Counted from the first letter of the stretch, positions 1 through 7,890 are shown. The stretch: 64,000 bases of DNA from Rhizobium sp. TH2 (GCF_024707525.1 NZ_CP062231.1:3348001-3412000), one strand, 5' to 3'. Notes: generated from the sequence alone by a model not told the origin. Made by a program: numbers and translations.

Positions 1-87
1 GCCCTTGGTGAACTCGGCCCCGAACGCGGTGCCAGTGGTTCCCAGAGCGAGGGTCAGGGCCACGGCCAGGTTGATGATCTTTCGCAT
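1..87 (-). CDS. Secreted protein, N-terminal fragment (possibly CusF-like copper-binding protein)
   Basis: Only the first 29 codons are in the window; the gene runs off the left edge. The start is the ATG at 85-87, preceded by a GGAGAA ribosome site. The protein opens with Lys/Arg, a hydrophobic stretch and an Ala-x-Ala-like cleavage site, so it should be exported. The mature part visible is only about AEFTKG. Periplasmic CusF-type copper proteins of rhizobia often begin in a similar way, and the position directly after a cupredoxin, multicopper oxidase and TolC gene fits. That identity is inference from six residues and context; the signal peptide is seen. Confidence 0.45.
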   Translation of the reverse strand, partial: MRKIINLAVALTLALGTTGTAFGAEFTKG

Positions 88-111
88 GTCGATTCTCCTT
101 CGGTTTCGTGG

Positions 112-603
112 TTACTTCTTGGCGGTGACGCTGACGTCGCCACGCATCCCGGCCTCGTAATGGCCGGGGATCAGGCAGGCGAAGGTCAGCGTTCCGGATT
201 TCGTGAACTTCCAGATGATCTCGCCCGTCTTGCCGGGCGCGAGGCGCACGGAGTTCGGGTCGTCGTGCTCCATCTCGGGGAACTTCTCCATGACCTTCTT
301 GTGCTCCATGATCTCGTCCTGGGTATCGAGCACGAATTCATGGTCGGTCTCTCCGCCGTTGCGGATCGCGAAGCGGACGGTCTGGCCCTCCTTCACCTGG
401 ACGGAAGCGGGCATGTAGAGCATCTTGCCGTCGTCCGTTTCCTTCATCGTGACCTGGATGGTCTGGGTCACTTTCGACTTCTTGCCCGGCTCCCCGGCCA
501 GCGACACCTTGTCGTGCCCGCCTTCGTGGGTGCCGGATGCCAGCGCCGTCGTGCCGAGAGCGGCGAGAGCGGCGAGCGCCATTGCCATGAGATATTTCTT
601 CAT
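112..603 (-). CDS. Periplasmic cupredoxin-fold copper protein
   Basis: A 163-residue protein with a signal peptide (about residues 1-22, ending ALAS) and one plastocyanin/azurin-like domain. Type 1 copper ligands are visible: His88 in the DHEF motif, then Cys143, His148 and Met153 in the loop CLIPGHYEAGM. This is the usual His...Cys-His-Met set. The middle is rich in Met, His and acidic residues, which may bind extra copper. The start is the ATG at 601-603, behind a GGAAA site. It lies 11 bases downstream of the multicopper oxidase gene and is surely in its operon. It probably carries copper or electrons in the periplasm, working with the oxidase. Confidence 0.85.
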   Translation of the reverse strand: MKKYLMAMALAALAALGTTALASGTHEGGHDKVSLAGEPGKKSKVTQTIQVTMKETDDGKMLYMPASVQVKEGQTVRFAIRNGGETDHEFVLDTQDEIMEHKKVMEKFPEMEHDDPNSVRLAPGKTGEIIWKFTKSGTLTFACLIPGHYEAGMRGDVSVTAKK

Positions 604-614
604 CGTGTTTCCTT

Positions 615-1982
615 TCACCGATGGTTTTCGTGGGATTGTTTGGTGGTGTCCTTGGGGGTCACCTTGGTCTTCGCATCGTCGGCCTTGGTCGGTTCGGGCA
701 GAGCGCCCGTCCATTCCCATGCCTGCGTACCGGGCGGGTTCTCGTACCAGCCGGGGTCCTTGTAATCGTCCGCAGAGATGCCTTCGCGGACCTTCACCAC
801 GGAGAACATGCCGCCCATCTCGATGGGACCGTGCGGACCCCACCCGGTCATCATGGGGACGGTGTTCTCCGGGATTTCCATTTCCATCTCGCCCATGTCG
901 GCCATGCCCTTGGTGCCCATGGGCATGTATTCCGGCTGGAGCTTGCGGATTTTCTTGGCCACCTCGCGCTTGTCGACGCCGATGAAGGTGGGGACGTCGT
1001 GTCCCATCGCGTTCATCGTGTGATGCGACTTGTGGCAATGGATCGCCCAATCACCGAGATAATTGGCGTCGAACTCGTAGGCCCGCATCGCGCCGACCGG
1101 GATGTCGATCGACACTTCCGGCCAGCGCGCCTCCGGCCGCACCCAGCCGCCGTCGGTGCAGGTGACCTCGAAGTCGTAGCCGTGCATGTGGATCGGGTGG
1201 TTGGTCATGGTGAGGTTGCCGACCCGGACGCGAACCTTGTCGTTCTTGGAGACGACGAGCGGATCGATCCCCGGAAACACCCGGCTGTTCCAGGTCCAGA
1301 GATTGAAGTCGGTCATTTCCATGACGCGCGGGACGTATGAGCCGGGCTCGATGTCGAAGGCACTGAGCAGAAAGGCGAAGTCCCGGTCCACGGGCATGAA
1401 CTTCGGGTCCTTGGGATGGATGACGAATAGTCCCATCATCCCCATCGCCATCTGGACCATCTCGTCGGAATGCGGATGGTACATGAACGTGCCCGACTTC
1501 ACGAGGTCGAACTCGTAGACGAAGGTCTTGCCGACGGGGATATGCGGCTGGCTGAGCCCACCGACACCGTCCATGCCCGAGGGCAGGATCATGCCGTGCC
1601 AGTGGACGGTGGTGTGCTCCGGCAGCTTGTTGGTCACGAAGATACGCACCCGGTCGCCCTCGACCGCCTCGATGGTGGGACCCGGCGACTGGCCGTTGTA
1701 ACCCCATAGATGGGCGGTCATGCCTTCGGCCATCTCCCGCTCGACGGGTTCGGCGACGAGGTGGAACTCCTTGACCCCGTTGTTCATGCGGAAGGGCAGC
1801 GTCCAGCCGTTCAGCGTAACCACGGGCTGGTAGTCCGGGCCGGTCGGCGGGTGGAGCGGCCCTTGCGTGCTCGCCTTCTCCATGATCGCGGCTTCAGGCA
1901 GACCCATGTTGGTGGTCGCCGCCCATGCGGAACTGGAGACCATGGCAGCGCCGGCTCCCAGTATTTGTCTTCTCGAAAACAT
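615..1982 (-). CDS. Multicopper oxidase, Tat-exported (CopA/CueO-like)
   Basis: A 455-residue multicopper oxidase. The N-terminus carries a twin-arginine signal (SRRQILGAGAA), so it is exported folded. All four copper motifs are present: HWHG at 127-130, HPH at 169-171, HPIHMH at 262-267 and HCHKSHHTMNAM at 315-326. It is shorter than the roughly 600-residue CopA of Pseudomonas and lacks the long Met-rich insert, though the C-terminal 100 residues hold many Met (MPMG, MGEMEMEIP, PMMTG). Its likely role is oxidation of Cu(I) in the periplasm. It sits 12 bases after the TolC gene and before the cupredoxin, in a copper operon. Confidence 0.9.
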   Translation of the reverse strand: MFSRRQILGAGAAMVSSSAWAATTNMGLPEAAIMEKASTQGPLHPPTGPDYQPVVTLNGWTLPFRMNNGVKEFHLVAEPVEREMAEGMTAHLWGYNGQSPGPTIEAVEGDRVRIFVTNKLPEHTTVHWHGMILPSGMDGVGGLSQPHIPVGKTFVYEFDLVKSGTFMYHPHSDEMVQMAMGMMGLFVIHPKDPKFMPVDRDFAFLLSAFDIEPGSYVPRVMEMTDFNLWTWNSRVFPGIDPLVVSKNDKVRVRVGNLTMTNHPIHMHGYDFEVTCTDGGWVRPEARWPEVSIDIPVGAMRAYEFDANYLGDWAIHCHKSHHTMNAMGHDVPTFIGVDKREVAKKIRKLQPEYMPMGTKGMADMGEMEMEIPENTVPMMTGWGPHGPIEMGGMFSVVKVREGISADDYKDPGWYENPPGTQAWEWTGALPEPTKADDAKTKVTPKDTTKQSHENHR

Positions 1983-1994
1983 CTCGGTTCCTTT

Positions 1995-3446
1995 CTAGTG
2001 TCCGCCGGCGTTGCCGGACGGTGCGGTCGACGCGGCTTCCGTGGGGGCCGAACCCGCGCCGCCGCCGTAGACGGCCGCAGTCAGGTTCGCCGCCGCGAGC
2101 CAGAAGTCGCGCTTGGCGTTGATGGAGAGCTGAACGGCGTTGATCTTGTCCCGGCTGTCGGTCAGCAGTTCGAACGTGTTGGTGATCATGCCATTGTAGG
2201 TGAGCAGCGATTCCTGCTCGATCTTGGTCCTCAGGGGCACGAGGCTGTTGCGGTAATGCCGGGCTATGTCGTAGCTTGATCGATAGGCCTCGTAAGCCGA
2301 CCGCGACTCCGAGCGGACGTTGACCGCCTTCTCCGCGAGTTGGTTGGCCGCCCGCATATAGGCGAGCTCCGCCTTGCGCATTCGCGCCTTGCCGCTGTCG
2401 AAGATCGGAATGACGAACTCCAACTCCTTGGAATAGCTCGTATCCTTCTTGACCTTGCCGTCTTCCTTCTCGCGCTCGGTCTCGAACCCCGAGACGATCT
2501 CCAGATCGGTGACAAAGCGCGTCGCCTCGGTCAGCCCGTATGCTTTGGCGTTGGCCTCGAGTTCCAGCTTGGCGACCTGGAGGTCGATCCGGTTGGCGAT
2601 CGCCTGCGCCTCGATGACGTTGTCGGTGATCAGCTTCTTGGGCAGCGGAGGCAGACGGTTGGGAAGCTTGTAGGCGACATCGTCGCCCCACAGTCCCATG
2701 AGCCGCGTCAGCTCCTCCTTCGCAAGGCGCTGGGCGAGCCGCGCCTGGGCGGTCTGACCCGACAGTTCGGCATAGAAGGCGTGCTCCCGCGCCTGCGAGC
2801 CCTTGGTCATGGCCCCGCTCTCGCCGAGCTTCTTGGCAAGCTCGGACGCAGCGTCGGCCGCCGCCTGAGCCTGGTTGAGTTGCGCGACCGTCTCGGAAGC
2901 GGCGACGGCGTTCACCCAGGCCCTGCGGGTGTTCGCCGCCAGCTCCAGTGTCTTGAGCGCCGCGTTGAGCTGCGCCTGGTCGAAACGGACCTTGGCGACT
3001 TTGATCGTCCTATCACGGGTCGCGAGAGCCAGCAGGTTGACAGCGAGCGTTCCCTCGATCGCGCGATATGCCTCAAGGCCCGGCGTGCCGATGCCCGTCA
3101 GGCCGACCGCCAACGTCGGATTGACGAGGAGCGTTGACTGCCAGACATCGGCGCCCGCGTCACCGAGATCGGCGTAAGCCGCCTGAAGGCCCTTGTTGTT
3201 GAGGAGCGCGATCTGGACAGCCGTCTCGGCATTAACAGCCTTGGACTGCGCAAGAAGCTCCTTGACTTGCGCATCCACGCGCTCCGCTTCGGCGCGGCTT
3301 TGTATCCAGACCGTCTCTTTCGAAAGGACAGCGCTTTTGCTCTGGGCGGCCGAAAATCCTGCGTCCTTTGCTGTGAATTCGTTTGTCGTGCAGCCTGTCA
3401 GAAACAGCGTGGCTGCGAGCGCCCCCGATACTGTCAGTCCCCTCAT
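1995..3446 (-). CDS. TolC-family outer-membrane lipoprotein
   Basis: A 483-residue protein with a lipobox ending at Cys19 (LFLTGC) and the long Ala/Leu/Glu-rich heptad helices of the outer membrane efflux (OEP/TolC) family; two OEP repeats fit the length. No RND pump or membrane fusion protein is in the window, so it may serve a partner encoded elsewhere, or a partner to the left of the window. In copper operons the equivalent gene is sometimes called copB or cusC-like; the sequence does not settle this. Its ATG overlaps the stop of the upstream small lipoprotein gene (ATGA at 3443-3446), so the two are translationally coupled. Confidence 0.82.
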   Translation of the reverse strand: MRGLTVSGALAATLFLTGCTTNEFTAKDAGFSAAQSKSAVLSKETVWIQSRAEAERVDAQVKELLAQSKAVNAETAVQIALLNNKGLQAAYADLGDAGADVWQSTLLVNPTLAVGLTGIGTPGLEAYRAIEGTLAVNLLALATRDRTIKVAKVRFDQAQLNAALKTLELAANTRRAWVNAVAASETVAQLNQAQAAADAASELAKKLGESGAMTKGSQAREHAFYAELSGQTAQARLAQRLAKEELTRLMGLWGDDVAYKLPNRLPPLPKKLITDNVIEAQAIANRIDLQVAKLELEANAKAYGLTEATRFVTDLEIVSGFETEREKEDGKVKKDTSYSKELEFVIPIFDSGKARMRKAELAYMRAANQLAEKAVNVRSESRSAYEAYRSSYDIARHYRNSLVPLRTKIEQESLLTYNGMITNTFELLTDSRDKINAVQLSINAKRDFWLAAANLTAAVYGGGAGSAPTEAASTAPSGNAGGH

Positions 3447-3673
3447 GACGCGTCGCTCCCCTCGGACGCGGCATCGTCATTCAGCTTCCGCCACGGCTTG
3501 GGATTGACGGGATCGCGGTGCTGGTAGCCCGCGACGGGATTGTGGTGGTGGGACGGTACGACTTCGGCGCTAAGGTCCGAAGGGGCCCTCGAGGCCGTGA
3601 CCTCCGATGGATAGGTGGACGCGCATCCGCCGAGGATCAACGGCAGGATGGCCACCGACAACAGGTGTTTCAT
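3443..3673 (-). CDS. Small lipoprotein of copper operon
   Basis: A 76-residue protein with a clear lipoprotein signal (lipobox LILGGC, Cys17). The mature part is polar and holds HHHNP and a few more His, and ends in an acidic, Ser-rich tail. No known domain is recognised. It overlaps the TolC gene start by four bases, so it is probably a small companion of the channel or an envelope metal-binding lipoprotein. Function is unknown; the operon position is the only clue. Confidence 0.7.
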   Translation of the reverse strand: MKHLLSVAILPLILGGCASTYPSEVTASRAPSDLSAEVVPSHHHNPVAGYQHRDPVNPKPWRKLNDDAASEGSDAS

Positions 3674-3757
3674 GTTGGAATCCGAGCATGGGTTTGAACA
3701 GGGCGGACTCAGGAAAAATCTGAATCACGCCCATCGAGCCGCTTCAGCGGCGTTCGT

Positions 3758-4159
3758 TCATGCGCGGATACTGGGGGGACGGTGCAGGGATTGGAGCTGG
3801 CCGAAGACGGAGCTGTCGTTCAGGAAATCGCGAACGGAATCGCTGCGCGGCGAGCCGAAATCGGGTGCGTCTGATATGATCGCGAGGCTGATGCAGAAAT
3901 CGCTGCAGCAATTCTGCTTGTCCTGCTTCTGGTCGTGCTTTGCTGTATCCTTGGTGATGCCGTGGTCGTGATGATCGGAGTCATCCATCGAGGCGTGTTC
4001 GTCCTGGATATTATCCAGACTCACGGCAACCGACGACGCTTCATCGCCGTGCATCGCGAAGGTGGCATTAGGCAACGTATAGAGAGCCAGCGATGCGACG
4101 ATCGCCAAGCGGAGCAGAACCAGCATTTTAGCGAATGCGATTCGGAACACGTTTCCCAT
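3758..4159 (-). CDS. Secreted His/Cys-rich small protein, probable metal binder
   Basis: A 133-residue protein. I take the ATG at 4157-4159 as start; an ATG six codons upstream is also possible. It has an N-terminal hydrophobic signal, then an acidic, His-rich stretch (DDSDHHDHG) and a CCSDFC motif followed by a hydrophobic segment. It ends LQSLHRPPSIRA. The layout (signal, His/Asp patch, CC-x-x-x-C, hydrophobic stretch, Leu-x-x-PP tail) resembles small unnamed proteins found in copper islands, and matches the gene at 4938. It is first in the minus-strand copper unit, behind a MerR-type promoter. Metal binding or sensing is inferred. Confidence 0.68.
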   Translation of the reverse strand: MGNVFRIAFAKMLVLLRLAIVASLALYTLPNATFAMHGDEASSVAVSLDNIQDEHASMDDSDHHDHGITKDTAKHDQKQDKQNCCSDFCISLAIISDAPDFGSPRSDSVRDFLNDSSVFGQLQSLHRPPSIRA

Positions 4160-4292
4160 TTCCTCTGGATAACACACCCAGTTAGCCTGTCAATTTCGAC
4201 CGAATATTGGCGGGCGGCTCGATGCGTCTCTTTCCGTGCACGGTTAATACAAAGGCGATCCTGCCCATAGCTGATCCGGCGAGGATTTGCGA

Positions 4293-4323
4293 ACGCTAAA
4301 CGTTGACAGCGTGACAAGGTCAA
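4293..4323 (-). promoter_or_regulatory. Candidate MerR/CueR-type promoter for the copper oxidase unit
   Basis: On the minus strand a TTGACC -35 is followed by a 19-base spacer and a weak TAGCGT -10. The first twelve bases, TTGACCTTGTCA, nearly match the starts of the two better MerR promoters at 12410-12440 and 13899-13929. The spacer contains a dyad, and GTTGAC and GTCAAC lie 11 bases apart (4302-4324). The overlong spacer is the mark of promoters activated by MerR proteins. It lies about 134 bases before the first gene. The poor -10 keeps this tentative. Confidence 0.4.
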
Positions 4324-4348
4324 CAGGCGTCATCGATTTTTTAGAGAT

Positions 4349-4828
4349 TTAGTTCTTCCGGGGAAGCATCCGCTCCAGGACATCGTCCCGTTTGACGAGC
4401 GCGTGCCAGAAGGCGGCCGCCACGTGCAACGCGACCATGCCGAGGATGATCCAGGCACCCGCGACGTGCAAGGGCGCGACGCGGAACGTGAGATAGCTCG
4501 CGACAAGACCGAGAGCAGCCTGACAGATGATGGCGGCGTAGAAAGCCCAGTGGAGCGCGAGGGCGACAACACCCATAACGTCACTTGGAAACGCCGTGCG
4601 CTCGCTCCGGAGGCGGACGATCAAGCGTAATGCCATCAAAGCGCCGATCGCCATGCCGCAATAATTGTGGACCTTGTGCTGGAGAATGTCCCAGGCCGAC
4701 GGTTCGATGCCCATATGCACGGCGTGGTGCGTCCGATCGATACTCCCACCTGTAAGGTACTGGATGGGTATCATGAGCACGATGGCCCAATGAAGGGCGA
4801 TCTGAAGGTTGGTATATCGGTCCCGCAT
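4349..4828 (-). CDS. Cytochrome b561-type diheme membrane protein
   Basis: A 159-residue membrane protein with four hydrophobic helices and the His residues expected of a bacterial cytochrome b561: QIALHWAIV in helix 1, a His in KVHNYCG in helix 2, and LHVAGAW and LHVAAAFWH in the last helix. This family passes electrons between the quinone pool and periplasmic acceptors. It ends with a short basic tail. In this island it could exchange electrons with the nearby cytochrome c or the copper proteins, but that is inference. It is transcribed away from the plus-strand group that begins at 4938. Confidence 0.85.
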   Translation of the reverse strand: MRDRYTNLQIALHWAIVLMIPIQYLTGGSIDRTHHAVHMGIEPSAWDILQHKVHNYCGMAIGALMALRLIVRLRSERTAFPSDVMGVVALALHWAFYAAIICQAALGLVASYLTFRVAPLHVAGAWIILGMVALHVAAAFWHALVKRDDVLERMLPRKN

Positions 4829-4937
4829 CTGATGCCACGTGTTTGAAGACAGCGCCCACCCTCGCCGAAAGAGGTTAATATTCCGGGCCGGGAACCTTGA
4901 CTGGCTCTCGCATGTTCACAACAACGGAGGATAATAC

Positions 4938-5258
4938 TTGGCAACCGACCGGATCACGAGATCGCTGTTCACCCTGCTGGCTGCCGCGCTGTTCGCGCTG
5001 CACTTCCTTGGGATGTCACGCGCCGTCGCCGGTGAGCATGCCCCGGTTCAGATCGCCACGGAGCACCACCATATCGACCGGAACGGTTGCTCCGGGACGT
5101 GCTGCGAAAAGGCGGCGTGTTGTGTCCAAGCGGTCGTGCGAGACGACGGCCTTCCACCGCCTCCCCTGCCTCCGAGTTTTTCGATCACTTCAGAAGTGAA
5201 CCTCGCTCTCCTGATCATAAGGGGACTCGACCCCCCTCCTCGAACACGCGCCGCCTGA
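4938..5258 (+). CDS. Secreted Cys-rich small protein, probable metal binder
   Basis: A 106-residue protein. The start is a TTG at 4938, supported by a strong GGAGG seven bases upstream. It has a signal peptide (about 1-31, ending SRAVAG), then EHHHIDR and a Cys cluster, CSGTCCEKAACC. A Pro-rich linker and a hydrophobic stretch follow, and the tail LDPPPRTRAA recalls the LHRPPSIRA tail of the gene at 3758. The two look like distant members of one family. It starts the plus-strand group with the DUF305 gene. Function is unknown; copper binding is likely from the Cys/His pattern and the setting. Confidence 0.65.
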   Translation: MATDRITRSLFTLLAAALFALHFLGMSRAVAGEHAPVQIATEHHHIDRNGCSGTCCEKAACCVQAVVRDDGLPPPPLPPSFSITSEVNLALLIIRGLDPPPRTRAA

Positions 5259-5296
5259 AAGAAACCCACATGATAACTCGATCAATGGAGAACACG

Positions 5297-5722
5297 ATGT
5301 TCAGCCAGCTCAAAACCCTATCAGTCGCCTTCGTCCTCGCAACGTCCGCAGCTTCGTATGCGAGCGCCCAGGAAGTCACCTACCCAGAGAAGTGCAAGTC
5401 CTCACACGACATGGCCATGGACCACGAGAAGATGATGAAGTCCTCGAGCATGGACATGCAGATGACCGATTTCCAGAGGGAGATGATGGACGGCATGCAC
5501 AAGACGATGCCGCTGATGACGGGAGGCATGATGAAGGACGACGCCGATGTCGCCTTCGTATGCGGCATGATCGCCCACCACATGGGAGCCATCGAAATGT
5601 CCAAGACCGAGCTCAAGCTCGGCGACAACGAGGAGGCCAAGGCCATGGCGCAGAAAATCATCGACGCTCAGGTCAAGGAAATCGAAGACATGGCCAAGTG
5701 GGTCGAAGCGAACGCGAAGTAG
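5297..5722 (+). CDS. DUF305 family secreted protein
   Basis: A 141-residue protein with a signal peptide (ending ASAQ) and one DUF305 domain. The diagnostic parts are visible: MTDFQREMMDGMHKTM, then MIAHHMGAIEMS, which is the Met/His core of the family. A GGAG site six bases ahead of the ATG at 5297 decides the start; ATGs at 5270 and 5285 are less likely. DUF305 proteins are ferritin-like four-helix proteins often encoded in copper and silver islands, and the many Met and His suggest metal binding. The hairpin at 5763 follows it. Confidence 0.85.
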   Translation: MFSQLKTLSVAFVLATSAASYASAQEVTYPEKCKSSHDMAMDHEKMMKSSSMDMQMTDFQREMMDGMHKTMPLMTGGMMKDDADVAFVCGMIAHHMGAIEMSKTELKLGDNEEAKAMAQKIIDAQVKEIEDMAKWVEANAK

Positions 5723-5762
5723 GCAGATGTCGTCGCCCATGCCATGATAAGCATGGAGACAA

Positions 5763-5784
5763 CCCGGCCGCGCAAGCGGCCGGG
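5763..5784 (+). terminator. Stable hairpin after the DUF305 gene
   Basis: A perfect 9-bp GC stem (CCCGGCCGC with GCGGCCGGG) closed by a GCAA tetraloop lies 40 bases after the stop codon. There is no T-run behind it, so termination is plausible but not certain. Confidence 0.5.
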
Positions 5785-5854
5785 CCCAATGGGCAACTCG
5801 GTGCACTTGTTACGCCGAGAGCCCCTTCCCTTTCAGACTTGACGAGAACTGTGC

Positions 5855-6403
5855 TTGAAAACTTCGGGGTTCGCATTTCTGGTGTTCACGGCGTTGACGG
5901 GCGCGGCGCTTGTCGTCGCGGCCGAAACTGTGTCGCCCGCAGTCAGGGCGCGGCAGGCGGACATGAAGGAGATCAGCGCGGCGGCGAAAGCCATAAGCGA
6001 GTTCTTCTCCGGCAAGAGACCGTACCAAGCCTCCGAGTTCAGACGCAACGTCGACGTGATTTCCATTCGCGCCGGAGAGCATCTCGTGGCGCGGTTCGCG
6101 ACCACGACCTCGGCGGCCGGCTCGGACGCAAAGCCGGAGATCGAGACGGATCGGGACAAGTTCGCTGAACTTGCTCGCCAGATGGAAGTCTATGCGAACC
6201 GCCTCAGGGACTCGGCGGAGGAAGGTGGGGCCATGCCTCAGTCCATGCGCATGAAAGCCTCTGAGGCGATCGATGGCGGCCCCTTCGCAAAGCGAAAGGA
6301 CAAAGCGCCCGACGTGGACGCTTACAGTTCAGAGCACGCCTTCCATATGATGCTGCAGACCTGCACGTCATGCCACGCGGCGTTCCGGATCAAGCGCAAG
6401 TGA
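5855..6403 (+). CDS. Class II cytochrome c (cytochrome c'-like)
   Basis: A 182-residue exported protein. A TTG at 5855 is the only start that gives the full signal peptide (hydrophobic run ending VVAAE). The body is helical and the heme c motif CTSCH lies at the very C-terminus, followed by AAFRIKRK. A C-terminal CxxCH on a four-helix bundle is the class II cytochrome c (c'/c556) layout, here somewhat longer than the usual 130 residues. It follows the DUF305 gene and may accept electrons from the cytochrome b561 at 4349. No sensible ATG was found, so the start is less certain than the family. Confidence 0.8.
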   Translation: MKTSGFAFLVFTALTGAALVVAAETVSPAVRARQADMKEISAAAKAISEFFSGKRPYQASEFRRNVDVISIRAGEHLVARFATTTSAAGSDAKPEIETDRDKFAELARQMEVYANRLRDSAEEGGAMPQSMRMKASEAIDGGPFAKRKDKAPDVDAYSSEHAFHMMLQTCTSCHAAFRIKRK

Positions 6404-6480
6404 CGTAACGGCGGGTCGAACATGGCTGCCACAGCGACCGAAGCCAGACGCGCGGGCGATTGCGGGCCGCACCGCCGATG

Positions 6481-7455
6481 TCAGGCCGCGCGCGGCTCCA
6501 CCTCGACCGTCACATGTGAAAGGTCGTGGATCGCCATCAGTTCACGCCGATAGTACGACGGCGGGCGAGGTTCGTCAGCTAGCACGGACACGATGGCGCC
6601 ATGGTGACCGGGTCCAAGCCGCCATACATGGAGGTCGGTGATCTCGTTACCGTCCTTCTCGATGATCTCTCGGATTTCCGTTGGAAGGTCCTCGTCCGCT
6701 GGAACATAGTCCAGAAGGACTCCGCCAGCCTCTTTGATGAGGCCCCACGACCAGCGCGCGATCACGAGCGCGCCGACGATGCCGATCGCCGGGTCGAGCC
6801 ACAGCCATCCGTACAGGCTACCGACGAGAAGGGCAACGATCGCCAACACGGAAGTAAGGGCGTCGGCGAGGACATGGAGATACGCCGCCCGGAGATTCTG
6901 GTCCCTGACGTCATGGTCATGAGCGTGGTGATGCCCGTGATGGCTATCGTGGCTATGATGGTGCTTGGCGTGAGAGTGATGGTGCGAATGGTTATCCCGC
7001 AGGAGCCAGGCGCAAAGCAGGTTCACCGCTAACCCGACGACTGCGACGAAGGTGGCTTCCCGAAAATCGATCGACACCGGAGAGCTGAATCGGAGGAAGC
7101 TCTCCCATCCGATGATCAGGGCGATGAGAGCGAGCAGGACCGCGCTGGCGAAGGCCGCGAGGTCGCCGATTTTTCCAGTGCCGAACGTGAAGCGGGAATT
7201 ACGGCTGTGCTTCCGCGCGAAGGCGTAGGCGAGAGCGGCAACCAGCAACGCTGCGGCGTGCGTCGACATGTGCCAGCCGTCCGCCGTCAGCGCCATCGAG
7301 CCGAAGACATTCCCGGCGACGATCTCCACGATCATCATGGTCGTCGTGATGCCTATCACCAGCCAAGTGCGTCTGGCATTGCGGTCATGGTCCTTACCAA
7401 GGAAGACGTGATCGTGGCGGTTGCCCGTAGAGGTGGGGCTCGGATCGCTGGTCAT
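6481..7455 (-). CDS. dmeF: Cation diffusion facilitator, Co/Ni exporter DmeF
   Basis: A 324-residue member of the cation diffusion facilitator family. It starts with a short His-containing N-terminus, has six membrane helices with the family's metal-site residues (ALTADGWHMSTHA in helix 2, HVLADALTS in helix 5), and a very long His-rich loop between helices 4 and 5 at about 155-180. A cytoplasmic C-terminal domain ends the protein. The HMSTH motif and linkage to an RcnR-type regulator match DmeF, known in rhizobia to export Co(II) and Ni(II). It overlaps dmeR by four bases, so the two are one operon. Confidence 0.88.
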   Translation of the reverse strand: MTSDPSPTSTGNRHDHVFLGKDHDRNARRTWLVIGITTTMMIVEIVAGNVFGSMALTADGWHMSTHAAALLVAALAYAFARKHSRNSRFTFGTGKIGDLAAFASAVLLALIALIIGWESFLRFSSPVSIDFREATFVAVVGLAVNLLCAWLLRDNHSHHHSHAKHHHSHDSHHGHHHAHDHDVRDQNLRAAYLHVLADALTSVLAIVALLVGSLYGWLWLDPAIGIVGALVIARWSWGLIKEAGGVLLDYVPADEDLPTEIREIIEKDGNEITDLHVWRLGPGHHGAIVSVLADEPRPPSYYRRELMAIHDLSHVTVEVEPRAA

Positions 7456-7730
7456 TTGAAGTACGTCCTTACGGCGTCGATGAGATCGGACGCTCCCTTG
7501 GCGCGTGCGGGATCGGTGTCCTTGTCGGGGTTGGCCAGGTGTTCGCGGATGTGGTCCTCGATGAGTTCGGACGTCAGGCCTGACACAGCGCCGCGGACCG
7601 ACGCCACGAGGTTCAGTACCTCGCCACAGGGCGCTTCCGCCTCGAGCATACGTTCGATGGCTTCCATCTGACCTTTCAGTCGCCGAACTCGCGCGAGCAA
7701 TTTAGCTTGGTGTTTGATCGTGTGCGTCAT
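7452..7730 (-). CDS. dmeR: RcnR/CsoR-family Ni/Co-responsive repressor DmeR
   Basis: A 92-residue all-helical CsoR/RcnR family protein. The ligands known from RcnR are all at the same positions: His3, Cys35, His60 and His64. This set marks Ni(II)/Co(II) sensors and not Cu(I) sensors, which use Cys-His-Cys. The gene overlaps dmeF by ATGA, and a dyad lies immediately upstream of its start, so autorepression of dmeRF that is relieved by metal is expected. The ATG at 7728-7730 is the natural start because His3 falls in place. Confidence 0.9.
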   Translation of the reverse strand: MTHTIKHQAKLLARVRRLKGQMEAIERMLEAEAPCGEVLNLVASVRGAVSGLTSELIEDHIREHLANPDKDTDPARAKGASDLIDAVRTYFK

Positions 7731-7733
7731 AAG

Positions 7734-7750
7734 ATAGGGGGCTACCCTAT
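7734..7750. promoter_or_regulatory. Probable DmeR operator
   Basis: The inverted repeat ATAGGG-N5-CCCTAT begins four bases upstream of the dmeR start codon. RcnR/CsoR proteins bind dyads with a central G/C tract, and the GGGGG run fits. Assignment to DmeR rests on position and dyad form. Confidence 0.6.
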
Positions 7751-7814
7751 TCGTGAGGCAATTTCAAGGCGGCCCTGGAACCTGAATAGTGCCGAAACGC
7801 AATCGAAGGGATAA

Positions 7815-7890
7815 TGGAGGCCCTGCCTGGGAGTCGAACCCGGATCGGCTGCGAACGAAGCAGCTGCTCTGAAGTTAAGCTACGAGGGCC
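7815..7890 (-). tRNA. Degenerate tRNA-like sequence, anticodon CGT (Thr?)
   Basis: On the minus strand a 76-base stretch folds as a tRNA with an encoded CCA end. Visible are a 7-bp acceptor stem with one C-C mismatch (GGCCCTC with CAGGGCC), a perfect 5-bp anticodon stem (GCTGC with GCAGC) around the loop TTCGTTC, and the T-loop TTCGACT. Read literally the anticodon is CGT, which would decode the Thr codon ACG. Oddities are an extra G between acceptor and D stems, a D-loop without the GG pair, T at position 37 and a bulged A in the T stem. It may be a diverged mobile-element tRNA or a pseudogene. Confidence 0.5.
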
